From Actinomadura physcomitrii (GTDB lineage Bacteria; Actinomycetota; Actinomycetes; Streptosporangiales; Streptosporangiaceae): a stretch of 64,000 nucleotides of DNA. Of the stretch, positions 25,329 to 34,298 are shown one piece after another. The notes under the pieces are model-generated. The model worked only from the letters and a program-made list of their open reading frames with translations. It was not told the DNA's origin and made no database searches. The stretch is from assembly GCF_008923205.2 (NCBI RefSeq), contig NZ_WBMS02000023.1, positions 1 to 64,000 on the forward strand. The letters are read 5' to 3'. The translations under genes and the position numbers were made by a program. The first letter of the stretch is position 1. Every line of letters starts with the position of its first letter.

Positions 25329-27098
25329 ATGACCGTGAGCACCTTCGCCGCATCGAGCATGCCCCCCGCGTTCCCCGAGCGGGCCGCCTGGGGGACCGCG
25401 CAGTGCCTGCGCGCCTGGCAGCAGCAGGCGCTGGAGGCTTACTTCGGCGTGGACGGGCAGCAGCCGGGTCCGCGTGACTTCCTGACCGTCGCGACGCCCG
25501 GCGCCGGCAAGACGACGTTCGCGCTGCGCCTCGCCCGGGAGTTGCTGGAGCGCAGGATCATCGCGGCGATCACGATCGTCTGCCCGACCGAGCACCTCAA
25601 GCGGCAGTGGGCCGAGTCCGCCGCCCGCGTCGGCATCAAGATCAACCCCGAGTACCAGAACGGCGACGGCCCGGTCGGCAAGGACTTCCACGGCGTCGCC
25701 GTCACCTACGCGACCGTCGCGGCGCGCCCGGCGCTGCACCGCAACCGCACCGAGTCGCGCAAGTCCCTGGTGATCTTCGACGAGGTGCACCACGCGGGCG
25801 ACGGGCTGTCCTGGGGCGACGCGGTCCGGGAGGCGTTCGAGCCCGCGACGCGGCGGCTCGCGCTGTCGGGCACCCCGTTCCGCACCGACATCAACCCGAT
25901 CCCGTTCGTCCGCTACGAGGAGGGCCCGGACGGGATCAAGCGCAGCCAGGCCGACTACACCTACGGCTACGGCCCCGCGCTCGCCGACGGGGTCGTCCGC
26001 CCGGTGATCTTCCTGGCGTACGCGGGGGAGATGCGCTGGCGCACCCGCGCCGGCGACGAGATCACCGCGACGCTCGGCGAGCCGCTCACCCAGGACCAGA
26101 CCGCGCAGGCGTGGCGCGCCGCGCTCGACCCCAAGGGCGACTGGATCAAGCAGGTCATCGCCGCCGCCGACCGCCGCCTCAGCGAGCTGCGCCGGGTCAT
26201 CCCGGACGCGGGCGGGCTCGTCATCGCCACCGACCACGAGGCCGCCCGTGCCTACGCCAAGATGCTGCGCGCGGTCACCGGGCAGGGCGCGACGATCGTG
26301 CTGTCGGACGACCCGACCGCGTCCAAGAAGATCAAGGCGTTCAGCGAGACCGACGACCGGTGGATGGTCGCGGTCCGGATGGTGTCGGAGGGCGTCGACA
26401 TCCCGCGGCTGTGCGTCGGCGTGTACGCCACGTCCACCAGCACGCCGCTGTTCTTCGCGCAGGCGATCGGCCGTTTCGTCCGCGCCCGCAGGCGCGGCGA
26501 GACGGCGTCGGTGTTCCTGCCGTCGGTGCCGACGCTGATGGGGCACGCCGCCGAGCTGGAGGAGGAGCGCGACCACGTCCTCGACCGGCCGGTCCGCGAG
26601 GACGGCCTCGACGACGACCTGCTCGCCGAGGCCAACCGCCGGCAGGACACCCCGGACGTCGGCGAGGAGCTGCCGTTCGAGACGGTCGAGGCGTCCGCGA
26701 CGTTCGACCGCGTCCTGTACGACGGCGGCGAGTTCGGCATGCAGGCCCAGCCGGGCTCCGCCGAGGAGGAGGAGTTCCTCGGCATCCCGGGGCTGCTGGA
26801 GCCCGAGCAGGTGACGCAGCTGCTGCGCAAGCGGCAGGCCGACCAGATGGCCAGCGAGCGCCGCCGCAAGACCGGCGACCCGCGCGCCGACCGCACCGCC
26901 GCCGAGGACCTGCACGCCCTGCGCAAGGAGCTGAACGGCCTGGTCAACGCGTGGAACCACCGCACCGGCCAGCCGCAGGGCGTGATCCACAGCCAGCTCC
27001 GGTCGGCCTGCGGCGGGCCGCCCGTCCCGCAGGCCAGCGCCGAGGAGATCCGCAAGCGGATCGGCAAGATCCGCGAATGGGCCGCCAAGCGCGGCTGA
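25329..27098 (+). CDS. Superfamily 2 DEAD/DEAH-box helicase
   Basis: 589 residues. Motif I ATPGAGKT (55-62), motif Ia region VCPTEHLKRQW, motif II DEVHH, motif III LSGTPFRTD, and C-terminal motifs MVSEGVDIPRLCVGVYAT and QAIGRFVRARRR are all intact. This resembles restriction-type and XPB-like SF2 enzymes found in all actinobacteria. The C-terminal 150 residues are charged and helical, with no nuclease motif recognised. It is probably a DNA translocase or repair helicase; the specific role is unknown. It converges with gluconokinase. Confidence 0.88.
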   Translation: MTVSTFAASSMPPAFPERAAWGTAQCLRAWQQQALEAYFGVDGQQPGPRDFLTVATPGAGKTTFALRLARELLERRIIAAITIVCPTEHLKRQWAESAARVGIKINPEYQNGDGPVGKDFHGVAVTYATVAARPALHRNRTESRKSLVIFDEVHHAGDGLSWGDAVREAFEPATRRLALSGTPFRTDINPIPFVRYEEGPDGIKRSQADYTYGYGPALADGVVRPVIFLAYAGEMRWRTRAGDEITATLGEPLTQDQTAQAWRAALDPKGDWIKQVIAAADRRLSELRRVIPDAGGLVIATDHEAARAYAKMLRAVTGQGATIVLSDDPTASKKIKAFSETDDRWMVAVRMVSEGVDIPRLCVGVYATSTSTPLFFAQAIGRFVRARRRGETASVFLPSVPTLMGHAAELEEERDHVLDRPVREDGLDDDLLAEANRRQDTPDVGEELPFETVEASATFDRVLYDGGEFGMQAQPGSAEEEEFLGIPGLLEPEQVTQLLRKRQADQMASERRRKTGDPRADRTAAEDLHALRKELNGLVNAWNHRTGQPQGVIHSQLRSACGGPPVPQASAEEIRKRIGKIREWAAKRG

Positions 27099-27116
27099 CC
27101 TCGGGGGCGTCGCGGG

Positions 27117-27659
27117 TCAGTGCAGCGGCGGCAGGTCGAGGGCCTTGACGATGCGGTCCACCGTCTCCTCGGGGGTGCCGGTGATGGGGACGGTCAGGAC
27201 GTGCTCGTCCGGGGCGGGCCGCTCCAGGTCGGCGAACTGGCTGTCCAGCAGTCCGGCGCCGAAGAAGTGGCCGTGCCGCCTGCGCATCCGCTCGGCGATG
27301 ACGTCGCGGTCGCCGTCGAGCAGCACGGTGCGGACGGCGGGCCGGCCGCCCGCCAGCTGGACGCGGTAGGCGCGCTTCAGCGCCGAGCAGCTGACGACGC
27401 CGGGCCGCCCGGAGGCGAGCCGGTCGTCGATCCACGCGGCGATCGCGCGCAGCCAGGGGGCGCGGTCGGCGTCGGTCAGCGGGTGCCCGGCCCGCATCTT
27501 GGCGATGTTCTCCGCGGAGTGGAACGCGTCGGCCTCGGCGTAGTCCCAGCCGAGCCGCTCGGCGAGCAGGCCGCCGACGGTGGTCTTGCCGCTGCCGGAC
27601 ACGCCGGCGACCAGGACGACCTCGATGGCGGGGGGCTCGTTGTCGGGGGGAGTGCTCAC
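27117..27659 (-). CDS. gntK: Gluconokinase
   Basis: 180 residues. It phosphorylates gluconate to 6-phosphogluconate, feeding the pentose phosphate pathway. The P-loop is GVSGSGKT (19-26), followed by WDYAEADAFHSAENIAKMRAGHPLTDADRAPWL (positions about 39-71), the diagnostic GntK segment, and VSCSALKRAYR. The start ATG lies two bases after the stop of the nicotinamidase gene, so the two share a transcript; the pairing of gluconate and NAD salvage genes looks incidental. Confidence 0.94.
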   Translation of the reverse strand: MSTPPDNEPPAIEVVLVAGVSGSGKTTVGGLLAERLGWDYAEADAFHSAENIAKMRAGHPLTDADRAPWLRAIAAWIDDRLASGRPGVVSCSALKRAYRVQLAGGRPAVRTVLLDGDRDVIAERMRRRHGHFFGAGLLDSQFADLERPAPDEHVLTVPITGTPEETVDRIVKALDLPPLH

Positions 27660-27661
27660 GT

Positions 27662-28243
27662 TCAGCCGCTCACGACCGGGTCGCCGGACAGGGTGACGCC
27701 CTCGCGGCCGAGCTCGTCCAGGGCGCGGTCGACGGTGGCCGTGCCGACGCCCGCCGTCAGGTCGAGCAGGACGCGGGTGCGCAGGCCGGCCCGGGCCGCG
27801 TCGACGGCGGTCGCGCGGACGCAGTGGTCGGTGGCGATGCCGACGACGTCGACGGCGTCGACGCCGCGGGAGGCGAGCCAGTCGCCGAGCGGGACGTCGT
27901 CGTCGGAGGCGCCCTCGAAGCCGCTGTAGGCGGCGGCCTCGCGGCCCTTGCTGAACACCGCCTCGATCGGGGCGAGCGCCAGGTTCGGGTGGAAGTCGGC
28001 GCCGGGGGTGCCGATCACGCAGTGCGGGGGCCAGGTGTCGACGAAGTCGGGACGGTCGGAGAAGTGGCCGCCGGGGTCGAGGTGGAAGTCGCGGGTCGCG
28101 ACGATGTGCGCGTAGCCGCCGCCCTGCGCGGCGACATGGCCGGAGATGGCCGTGGCCACGCCCGCGCCGCCCGCGACGGCGAGCGATCCGCCCTCGCAGA
28201 AGTCGTTCTGCACGTCCACGATGATCAGAGCCTTCTTGCCCAT
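27662..28243 (-). CDS. pncA: Nicotinamidase
   Basis: 193 residues. It hydrolyses nicotinamide to nicotinate for NAD salvage and activates pyrazinamide in mycobacteria. The triad is D10 (VDVQNDF), K99 (FSKG) and C141 (TDHCVRAT). Metal ligands D52, H54 and H60 lie in TRDFHLDPGGHF. AGCGGTCATG precedes a normal start. It lies just downstream of nicotinate phosphoribosyltransferase (88-base gap), so two successive steps of the Preiss-Handler route are clustered. Confidence 0.95.
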   Translation of the reverse strand: MGKKALIIVDVQNDFCEGGSLAVAGGAGVATAISGHVAAQGGGYAHIVATRDFHLDPGGHFSDRPDFVDTWPPHCVIGTPGADFHPNLALAPIEAVFSKGREAAAYSGFEGASDDDVPLGDWLASRGVDAVDVVGIATDHCVRATAVDAARAGLRTRVLLDLTAGVGTATVDRALDELGREGVTLSGDPVVSG

Positions 28244-28331
28244 GACCGCTCCTCTGCCGGTGTCTCCCCGTCGTTGACGCTACCCCAGCGGTGCCCGTGC
28301 GTTTCCGGGCCCCGGCCGGGAACGGCGCCGG

Positions 28332-29651
28332 TCAGGCGCGCGGGCCGCCCACGACGAACTCGGTGGGCAGGGCCGGCTCGCCCTTGGACAGCTGGAGCGC
28401 GGTCGCGGGCAGCTCCGCGACGGACCGGACGTGCCGGTCCCGGGCGTCCCGCAGCGACTCGCGCCCGACGATCTCCCCGTCGCGGACCAGCGGCACGTGC
28501 AGGACGCGGTCGCGCCGGCCCGGCACCGGCTCGCCGACCGACACCGTCTCGGCGTAGGCGGTGCCGTGCGCGTCGATCCGCCGCACGGCGCTCTTGCGGC
28601 CGCCGCGGCTGGGCTTGCCGGCCGACCGCTTCGCGACGGGGCGCATCGCGGCGCCCTCGCCGGGGGCGTCGGCGCGGGCGACGAGCTTGTAGACGAGCGA
28701 GGCGGTCGGCGCGCCGGACCCCGTCACCAGGGACGTCCCGACCCCGTACCCGTCGACGGGCGCGGCGGCGAGCGCGGCGATGCCGTACTCGTCGAGGTCG
28801 CCGGTGACGACGATGCGCGTGTCGCGGGCGCCCAGCGCGTCGAGCTGCTCGCGGACGCGGCGGGCCATCACGCCGAGGTCGCCGCTGTCGATGCGGACGG
28901 CGCCGAGGGACGGCCCGGCGAGCTCCACGGCCGTCCGGACGGCGCGTTCGACGTCGTAGGTGTCGACCAGCAGCGTCGTCCCGTCGCCGAGCGAGGCGAG
29001 CTGCGCCTCGAACGCGTGCCGCTCGCCGTCGTGCAGGAGGGTGAAGGAGTGCGCGCTCGTCCCGGCGGTGGGGACGCCGTAGCGGCGGCCCGCCTCGAGG
29101 TTCGAGGTGGTGGTGAACCCGGCGATGTAGGCGGCGCGGGCGGCGGCGACGGCGGCGCGCTCGTGCGTGCGCCGCGACCCCATCTCGATGATCGGCCGGT
29201 CCTGCGCGGCCTGCACCATCCGGGACGCGGCGGACGCGATCGCGCAGTCGTGGTTGAGGATCGACAGCACGAGGGTCTCCAGCAGTACCGCCTCGGCGAA
29301 CGTCCCCTCGACCACCAGGATCGGCGATTCCGGGAAGTAGCAGTCGCCTTCGGCATATCCCCAGACGTTCCCGGTGAAGCGGTACTTCTCCAGCCACTGC
29401 GCCGTCGGATCGTCCACGATCCCCTTCGCGGTGAGGAACTCCAGCTCCGCGGTGTCGAACCGGAACGCCTCGATCGCGTCCAGCAGCCGCCCGACGCCCG
29501 CGACGACGCCGTACCGGCGGCCGGCGGGCAGGCTGCGCGCGAACACCTCGAAGACCGCGCGCCGCCCGGCCGTGCCGCTGCGCAGCGCGGCCTGCAGCAT
29601 GGTCAGCTCGTACTGGTCGGTGAGCAGGGCGGTTCCGTCGTCAGCGTCCAC
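28332..29651 (-). CDS. pncB: Nicotinate phosphoribosyltransferase
   Basis: About 439 residues. It converts nicotinate and PRPP to nicotinate mononucleotide. LLTDQYELTMLQAALRSG opens the family domain, FTGNVWGYAEGDCYFP, IEMGSRRTHERAAV and LVDTYDVERAVR follow, and the PRPP/phosphate region has GAVRIDSGDLG and GYGVGTSLVTG. The GTG at 29651 is preferred over the ATG at 29684 because AGGG lies 8 bases upstream and conservation starts there. It is divergent from clpS and upstream of pncA. Confidence 0.94.
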   Translation of the reverse strand: MDADDGTALLTDQYELTMLQAALRSGTAGRRAVFEVFARSLPAGRRYGVVAGVGRLLDAIEAFRFDTAELEFLTAKGIVDDPTAQWLEKYRFTGNVWGYAEGDCYFPESPILVVEGTFAEAVLLETLVLSILNHDCAIASAASRMVQAAQDRPIIEMGSRRTHERAAVAAARAAYIAGFTTTSNLEAGRRYGVPTAGTSAHSFTLLHDGERHAFEAQLASLGDGTTLLVDTYDVERAVRTAVELAGPSLGAVRIDSGDLGVMARRVREQLDALGARDTRIVVTGDLDEYGIAALAAAPVDGYGVGTSLVTGSGAPTASLVYKLVARADAPGEGAAMRPVAKRSAGKPSRGGRKSAVRRIDAHGTAYAETVSVGEPVPGRRDRVLHVPLVRDGEIVGRESLRDARDRHVRSVAELPATALQLSKGEPALPTEFVVGGPRA

Positions 29652-29851
29652 AGGTGGAACCCTAAGGGCAGGTGCGGGCACCATGGAGGGGCGGGCCGCC
29701 GCACCCGGCGCGGATCACACGGGTCGCAGTGAAGATCGCCCCGGACGGGGCGCGGGCGCATAGCATCGGGTGCGGTGGGCGGACCGACAACGCGGGGAAA
29801 GGGGGAGACGCGGCCGATGAGCGTCACGAGCAGGGCGAGCGGGGCGCGGTC

Positions 29852-30148
29852 ATGAGCACGGCGCCCGCACCCGTCGAGCTGGAGCGGCCCGGCACCGAGG
29901 AGGACGTGCGCGCCGACCGGCCTTGGCTGGCGATCGTCTGGAACGACCCGATCAACCTGATGTCGTACGTCACGTACGTGTTCCAGACCGTCTTCGGCTA
30001 CCCCAAGAGCAAGGCCGAGAAGCTGATGCTGGACGTCCACCACAAGGGTCGCGCCGTCGTGGCCAAGGGCACCCGCGAGGAGATGGAGCGGGACGTGGAG
30101 ATCCTGCACTCCTACGGGCTGTGGGCCACCGTGAAGCGGGACGACTGA
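29852..30148 (+). CDS. clpS: ATP-dependent Clp protease adaptor ClpS
   Basis: 98 residues. ClpS delivers N-degron substrates to ClpAP/ClpCP. The core has WLAIVWNDPINLMSYVTYVF, the NDP loop that binds the N-terminal residue, then TVFGYPKSKAEKLMLDVHHK and HSYGLWATVKRDD. The ATG at 29852 is chosen as the first start matching family length. It is followed by the DUF2017 gene, the standard actinobacterial pair. Confidence 0.94.
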   Translation: MSTAPAPVELERPGTEEDVRADRPWLAIVWNDPINLMSYVTYVFQTVFGYPKSKAEKLMLDVHHKGRAVVAKGTREEMERDVEILHSYGLWATVKRDD

Positions 30149-30232
30149 ACCGATCCCGAAACGGCGTTCCGGGGGCGCGGGGCCGCCGTCCCCCCTCGGG
30201 AGCCACCGAAGCCTTCTGGGCGGAGCGATCCG

Positions 30233-30757
30233 ATGAGCAACGTGAAGAAGACCCGCAAGGGCGTCGTCGTGCGGCTGGAGCCGGAGGAGGCGGCGCTGGT
30301 GCGGGCGCTGATGGAGCAGCTGGTCACGCTCCTCGGGGACGTCCCGGGCGGGGACGGCGAGCTGGCGTCCGTCGGCATCGCCGAGAACGCCGTCAAGCCG
30401 GACGATCCGGTGCTGGCGCGGCTGTTCCCCGACGCCTACCGCGAGGACGGCGAGGCGGCGGGGGAGTTCCGCCGCTACACCGAGATGGGGCTGCGCGACG
30501 GCAAGCGCGAGGCGGCCCGGACGGTGCTGGACGCGCTGAAGGAGCCGGGCGCCGACATCGTCCTCGACCAGGAGCGGGCGCAGATCTGGCTGCGCGCCCT
30601 GAACGACGTCCGGCTGGCGCTCGGCACCCGGCTGGACATCAGCGAGGAGTGGTACGAGGAGGCCGAGCGGCTCGACCCGCGCGACCCGCGCACGCCGATG
30701 TTCGCCGCCTACGACTGGCTGACGATGCTGCAGGAAGGGCTCGTCCGCGCCCTCTGA
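30233..30757 (+). CDS. DUF2017 protein
   Basis: 174 residues. VVVRLEPEEAALVRALMEQL, DPVLARLFPDAYREDGEAAG, FRRYTEMGLRDGKREAARTV and WLRALNDVRLALGTRLDI are characteristic of DUF2017, nearly always encoded after clpS in actinobacteria. A role in ClpS-dependent proteolysis is inferred only from this linkage. Helical, soluble, no catalytic motif. The first MEDS array begins about 170 bases downstream. Confidence 0.88.
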   Translation: MSNVKKTRKGVVVRLEPEEAALVRALMEQLVTLLGDVPGGDGELASVGIAENAVKPDDPVLARLFPDAYREDGEAAGEFRRYTEMGLRDGKREAARTVLDALKEPGADIVLDQERAQIWLRALNDVRLALGTRLDISEEWYEEAERLDPRDPRTPMFAAYDWLTMLQEGLVRAL

Positions 30758-30925
30758 AAGCCGCTCGATCGGCTGCCGTGCGAGCAAATCCCGGCCGCAC
30801 CCGGCCATCGGCGACATCACCGATTGTCGGGACGCGGACGCCCTGAGTGGTGTCCACTGGGGGGCGAGGGGACGCCGCCAGACCCGCCGCGGTAGAGGCG
30901 GGGCCTACGCCAACCGGAGGCCGCG
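30758..30925. promoter_or_regulatory. Upstream region of the first MEDS array
   Basis: It contains the promoter of the three-gene MEDS array but no clear -10/-35 pair is recognised. A hairpin CCCGCC (30883-30888) with GGCGGG (30897-30902) lies just before the ribosome site CCGGAGG. It may be a 5' UTR structure. Confidence 0.3.
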
Positions 30926-31858
30926 ATGCCGGCAGGGACCGGTCACAGCAAAGCCGTCGGCTCGATGCAGCTCGGCGACCACCTGTGCCTTTTCTTCGAC
31001 AGCGACGCCGAACGGCGGTCCGTGATGGCCGCCTACGTCCGCGACGGGGTGCGCGCGGGCCACAAGGTGATCTACATCTCCGACGCGGTGCCCGCGCGGG
31101 ACGTCGCCGCCTGGCTCGGCGGGGGGGACGGCGGGCCCGACACCGTCGGCCCGCCGCGCGAGGACGCCGGCTTCGACTTCGCCGCCGCGATGGACGCCGG
31201 GCACTTCGTCGTCCGCACCGCCGAGGAGACGTTCCTGGCCAGCGGCAGGTTCGACCCGGACGAGAGCCTGGCGCTGATGGCCACCGAGATCGACCTCGCG
31301 CTCGTGCAGGGCTACTCCGGGGTCCGGATCGCCGGGGAGGCGCGGTTCTCGCTGCGCCGCTGGCCCGGGACCGAGCGGCACGGCGACTTCGAGCGCATGC
31401 TCGACCAGGTCTTCATGACCACCGACCTGAAGGCGATGGCGATCTGCCAGTTCGACCGCCGCTGGTTCGACGAGGAGCGGCTGGCCGAGCTGGAGGCCGG
31501 GCACATGGGCCGGGTCCGGGCGAACGACCACTACGACGACGGCGCGCTGCGCATCGCGCCGACGTTCACGCCGCCGGGCGCGGCGCTGACCGGGGTACTG
31601 GACGCCGAGACCGGCCCGGCGGCGGAGAAGGTGCTGGCGTCGGTCGCGTCCACGGCGGGGCTGCTCTGCCTGGACCTGCACGGCCTGACCGGCTGGGACG
31701 AGACCGGGCTGCGGCTGCTGGCCGACGCCGACCGGCCGGCCCTCGGCGCGAACCGCGGCCTGCTGCTGCGCGGCGCGGCCCCCGAGCTGGCCGGGCGGCT
31801 GCGCGAGTCGGGTCTGCTGACCCGGTCGGGAGTGTCGATCGAGGAACGGACAGGCTGA
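30926..31858 (+). CDS. MEDS sensor-STAS domain regulator (array 1, gene A)
   Basis: 310 residues. Residues 13-205 form a MEDS domain (DcmR sensory type): SMQLGDHLCLFFDSDAERRS, VYISDA-like HKVIYISDAVPAR, YSGVRIAGEARFSLRRWPG and AMAICQFDRRWF. Residues 215-305 are a STAS-like domain (LTGVLDAETGPAAEKVL, LCLDLHGLTGWDETGLRLL). The position of the phosphorylated Ser in SpoIIAA-type antagonists (DSSG) reads DETG. MEDS domains are thought to bind small ligands. It is probably a ligand-gated anti-anti-sigma-type protein. GGAGG precedes the ATG; the next gene follows after 19 bases. Confidence 0.8.
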   Translation: MPAGTGHSKAVGSMQLGDHLCLFFDSDAERRSVMAAYVRDGVRAGHKVIYISDAVPARDVAAWLGGGDGGPDTVGPPREDAGFDFAAAMDAGHFVVRTAEETFLASGRFDPDESLALMATEIDLALVQGYSGVRIAGEARFSLRRWPGTERHGDFERMLDQVFMTTDLKAMAICQFDRRWFDEERLAELEAGHMGRVRANDHYDDGALRIAPTFTPPGAALTGVLDAETGPAAEKVLASVASTAGLLCLDLHGLTGWDETGLRLLADADRPALGANRGLLLRGAAPELAGRLRESGLLTRSGVSIEERTG

Positions 31859-31877
31859 GCGGAGGGACGGTTCGCGC

Positions 31878-32729
31878 ATGGCGGTCGGGCACCCCGCGGC
31901 GGTCGGCGGAATGCGCTTCGGCGACCATTTCTTCCTCGCCTACGACAACGGCGCCGAACGGTACGCCGTCCTGGCCGCCTACCTGCGCGCCGGGCTGCGG
32001 GCCGGGCACGCGCTCGTCCACCTGGCCGACGGCGAGTCCGCGGAGGCCGTGCGGGACCGGCTGCGGGCGCTGTTCGCGGCGGACGCGCCCGACCTGCTCG
32101 CGGCGGTCAACGACGGCCGGGTGGCGGTGCCGGAGGCCGCCGGCCGCCCGGCCGCCGAGGTGATCGCCTCGGCCGCCGGGCCGGACCGTAGCGCGGGCGT
32201 CCGGGTGAGCGTCGAGGCGTCGCCGTCGTCGCGCGGCTGGCCCGGCAGCGCCGGGTTCGCGGCGTTCGAGGACGCCGTGGGCCGGGCCGTGGCCGCGGCC
32301 GGGGACGCGATGGCGCTGTGCCAGTTCGACCGGCAGTGGTTCGGGGCCGGCCGGCTGGACGCGCTGGAGGCGTGCCACGGCGGGCGGGCCGGCGCCGACG
32401 CGGTCTTCGACGACGGCGTGCTGCGGATCGACCCGCTGTTCGCGCCGCCGGGCCTGCGGCTGTCCGGCTCGATCGACGAGTCGACGCTGCCGGGGCTGCT
32501 GGCGGCGCTGCGCGGGCTGGACGACCGCGCCGCGCACGTCTGCCTGGACCTGGCCGGCGTGGAGTTCTGCGACCTGGCGGGGCTGCGCGCGCTGGTCGGC
32601 GTGAACGAGTGGAGCATCGTGCCCGACCGGCTGGTCGTCCTGCGGTCGGCGCCCCGCTGCGTGGAGATGATGATGCGCGCGTCCGGCTGGGAGGGCGCGC
32701 CCGGGATCGTCCACGAGGGGGTCCGGTGA
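31878..32729 (+). CDS. MEDS sensor-STAS domain regulator (array 1, gene B)
   Basis: 283 residues with the same plan as gene A: MEDS segments AVGGMRFGDHFFLAYDNGAE and AMALCQFDRQWFGAGRL, then a STAS domain LSGSIDESTLPGLLAALRGL and VCLDLAGVEFCDLAGLRALV. The phosphosite motif reads DLAG, without Ser or Thr. It is a paralogue of A, probably by tandem duplication. Its stop overlaps the GTG of gene C (GTGA), so B and C are translationally coupled. Confidence 0.8.
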   Translation: MAVGHPAAVGGMRFGDHFFLAYDNGAERYAVLAAYLRAGLRAGHALVHLADGESAEAVRDRLRALFAADAPDLLAAVNDGRVAVPEAAGRPAAEVIASAAGPDRSAGVRVSVEASPSSRGWPGSAGFAAFEDAVGRAVAAAGDAMALCQFDRQWFGAGRLDALEACHGGRAGADAVFDDGVLRIDPLFAPPGLRLSGSIDESTLPGLLAALRGLDDRAAHVCLDLAGVEFCDLAGLRALVGVNEWSIVPDRLVVLRSAPRCVEMMMRASGWEGAPGIVHEGVR

Positions 32730-33778
32730 CCGCCCCCGGGGCCGGCCCGCCGCAGATGCGGGGGCTCGTGCCGGACGCGCCGCCGCGGGCGGGCGGCGGT
32801 GACGTGCTGGTGCACCGGGCCGTCCCGTACGGGTGGCCGCGCGAGCTGGCGCTGACCGCCGTCCCGTACCTGGAGGCCGGGTGGAGCGCGGGCGACGCGG
32901 TCGTGGTGATCGCGTCCGAGCCGGTCCGGGTGATGCTGCGGGAGCGGCTCGGCGCGCGGGTCCGCGAGGCGATCGAGTTCATCGACGCCGCCGACTGGTT
33001 CGGCGGACCGATGCGGGCGCTGGCCGGCTACCACGACCGGATGCGCGCCGACTGGTGGCCGCGCGGGCGGCTGCGGCTGCTCGCCGAGCCGGTGTGGGAC
33101 GGGCTGACCCCGCTGGAGACGCTCGAGTGGCAGCGGCACGAGTCGCTGCTGAACGTGGTGTTCGCCGGCACCCCGACCATGATCATGTGCGCGTACGACG
33201 CGGTGGCGCTGCCGCCGCCGGTGCTGACCGCGATGGCCCGCACGCATCCGGAGCTGGCCGGCCCGGACGGCCCGCGGCCGAGCCCCGAGTACACCGACCC
33301 CGCCGAGTTCTACGCCGAGTGCAACGCGGGCGCGCTCCCGCCGCCCCCGCCTACCGCCGCGCACCGGCCGTTCGGCGCGGGCGGGCTGCCGTCGCTGCGC
33401 GGGTTCCTCACCGCCGAGGCCGCGCGGCTCGGGCTGCCGGAGGCCCGGACGCTGCCGTTCGTGCTGGCGGTGAACGAGGTCGCCACGCTGATCATCCGGG
33501 CCGGCGGCGGGCGCGGCTCGGCGGCGCTGTGGGCGGGCGAGGGGGAGCTGGTGTGCGAGGTCGCCGATCCGGGCCGGATGCTCGCCGACCGGTTCCTCGG
33601 CTACTCCCCGCCGCCGCCCGGCCCGTCCCCGTCCGGTCAGGCCGGGCAGGCAGGTCAGGGCGGGCAGGGCACCGACGGCGCGATGTGGGCGGTGCGCCGG
33701 CTCTGCCACATCGTGCAGATCAGATCCGGCGCGGACGGCACCCGCATCCGGATGCACGTCCGCCTGGACCACGGGTGA
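32726..33778 (+). CDS. MEDS sensor with HATPase (anti-sigma kinase-like) domain (array 1, gene C)
   Basis: About 350 residues from a GTG overlapping the stop of gene B. The MEDS half has RAVPYGWPRELALTAVPYLE, FIDAADWFGGPMRALAGYHD, RLLAEPVWDGLTPLETLEW and NVVFAGTPTMIMCAYDA. The C-terminal 120 residues are an RsbW-like HATPase fold (MWAVRRLCHIVQIRSGADGT), but the N-box reads NEVATLIIRAGG instead of NEV..NAL.H, so the Mg-binding Asn is missing. It may no longer be a kinase. Related to genes E and G in the second array. Confidence 0.75.
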   Translation: MTAPGAGPPQMRGLVPDAPPRAGGGDVLVHRAVPYGWPRELALTAVPYLEAGWSAGDAVVVIASEPVRVMLRERLGARVREAIEFIDAADWFGGPMRALAGYHDRMRADWWPRGRLRLLAEPVWDGLTPLETLEWQRHESLLNVVFAGTPTMIMCAYDAVALPPPVLTAMARTHPELAGPDGPRPSPEYTDPAEFYAECNAGALPPPPPTAAHRPFGAGGLPSLRGFLTAEAARLGLPEARTLPFVLAVNEVATLIIRAGGGRGSAALWAGEGELVCEVADPGRMLADRFLGYSPPPPGPSPSGQAGQAGQGGQGTDGAMWAVRRLCHIVQIRSGADGTRIRMHVRLDHG

Positions 33779-33799
33779 GGGGCGCGCCGGCCGGGGCGG

Positions 33800-33805
33800 T
33801 AGCCT
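33800..33805 (+). promoter_or_regulatory. -10 box (TAGCCT) of mec
   Basis: TAGCCT is followed by 7 bases and then the ATG at 33813. No Shine-Dalgarno is present, so the transcript is probably leaderless. The same geometry is seen before the cysO leader ORF and rph. Confidence 0.55.
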
Positions 33806-33812
33806 TCGGGTC

Positions 33813-34232
33813 ATGCTGACGATCGAGCGTGCCCTGGTCGAGAAGATCGTCGCGCATGCGCGCGCCGACCATCCGGACGAGGCGTGCGGCATCATCGCCG
33901 GCCCGATCGGGTCGGACCGGCCCGTCCGGTACGTCGCGATGACCAACGCCGAGCGGTCCCCGACGTTCTACCGGTTCGACTCGCAGGAGCAGCTCAAGCT
34001 GTGGCGGGAGATGGACGACCGCGACGAGGAGCCGGTGGTGATCTACCACTCGCACACCGCGACCGAGGCGTACCCGTCCCGCACCGACATCTCCTACGCG
34101 TCCGAGCCGAACGCGCACTACGTGCTGGTGTCCACCCGCGATGAGGACACCGAGGAGTTCCGGTCATACCGGATCGTGGACGGCGAGGTGACCGAGGAAG
34201 AGGTCCGCGTCGTCGACTCCTACGACGCCTGA
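33813..34232 (+). CDS. mec: JAMM-family carrier-protein hydrolase Mec
   Basis: 139 residues. The JAMM zinc motif is H79-S-H81, then S89 and D92 (HSHTATEAYPSRTD), with the catalytic Glu in DEACGIIAG (E23). In Mycobacterium tuberculosis Mec (Rv1334) cleaves cysteine from the CysO-cysteine adduct made by CysM. The same trio is encoded here in order, so the function is well supported. A leaderless -10 box lies upstream. Confidence 0.92.
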   Translation: MLTIERALVEKIVAHARADHPDEACGIIAGPIGSDRPVRYVAMTNAERSPTFYRFDSQEQLKLWREMDDRDEEPVVIYHSHTATEAYPSRTDISYASEPNAHYVLVSTRDEDTEEFRSYRIVDGEVTEEEVRVVDSYDA

Positions 34233-34285
34233 TCGCCAGGGGAACCTAGCCGGATGGCGGCGGGGAACGGCCGGGGCGCGGCCGG

Positions 34286-34291
34286 TAAACT
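34286..34291 (+). promoter_or_regulatory. -10 box (TAAACT) before the cysO leader ORF
   Basis: TAAACT is followed by 7 bases and the ATG at 34299, placing the transcription start at or beside the A of the ATG. This implies a promoter inside the mec-cysO gap that makes a transcript starting with the short ORF. Confidence 0.6.
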
Positions 34292-34298
34292 GGTCGAC

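Noticed and set aside
23964..26990. 1008-codon minus-strand ORF
   Set aside because: Antisense to the metalloprotease and helicase, which have clear motifs.
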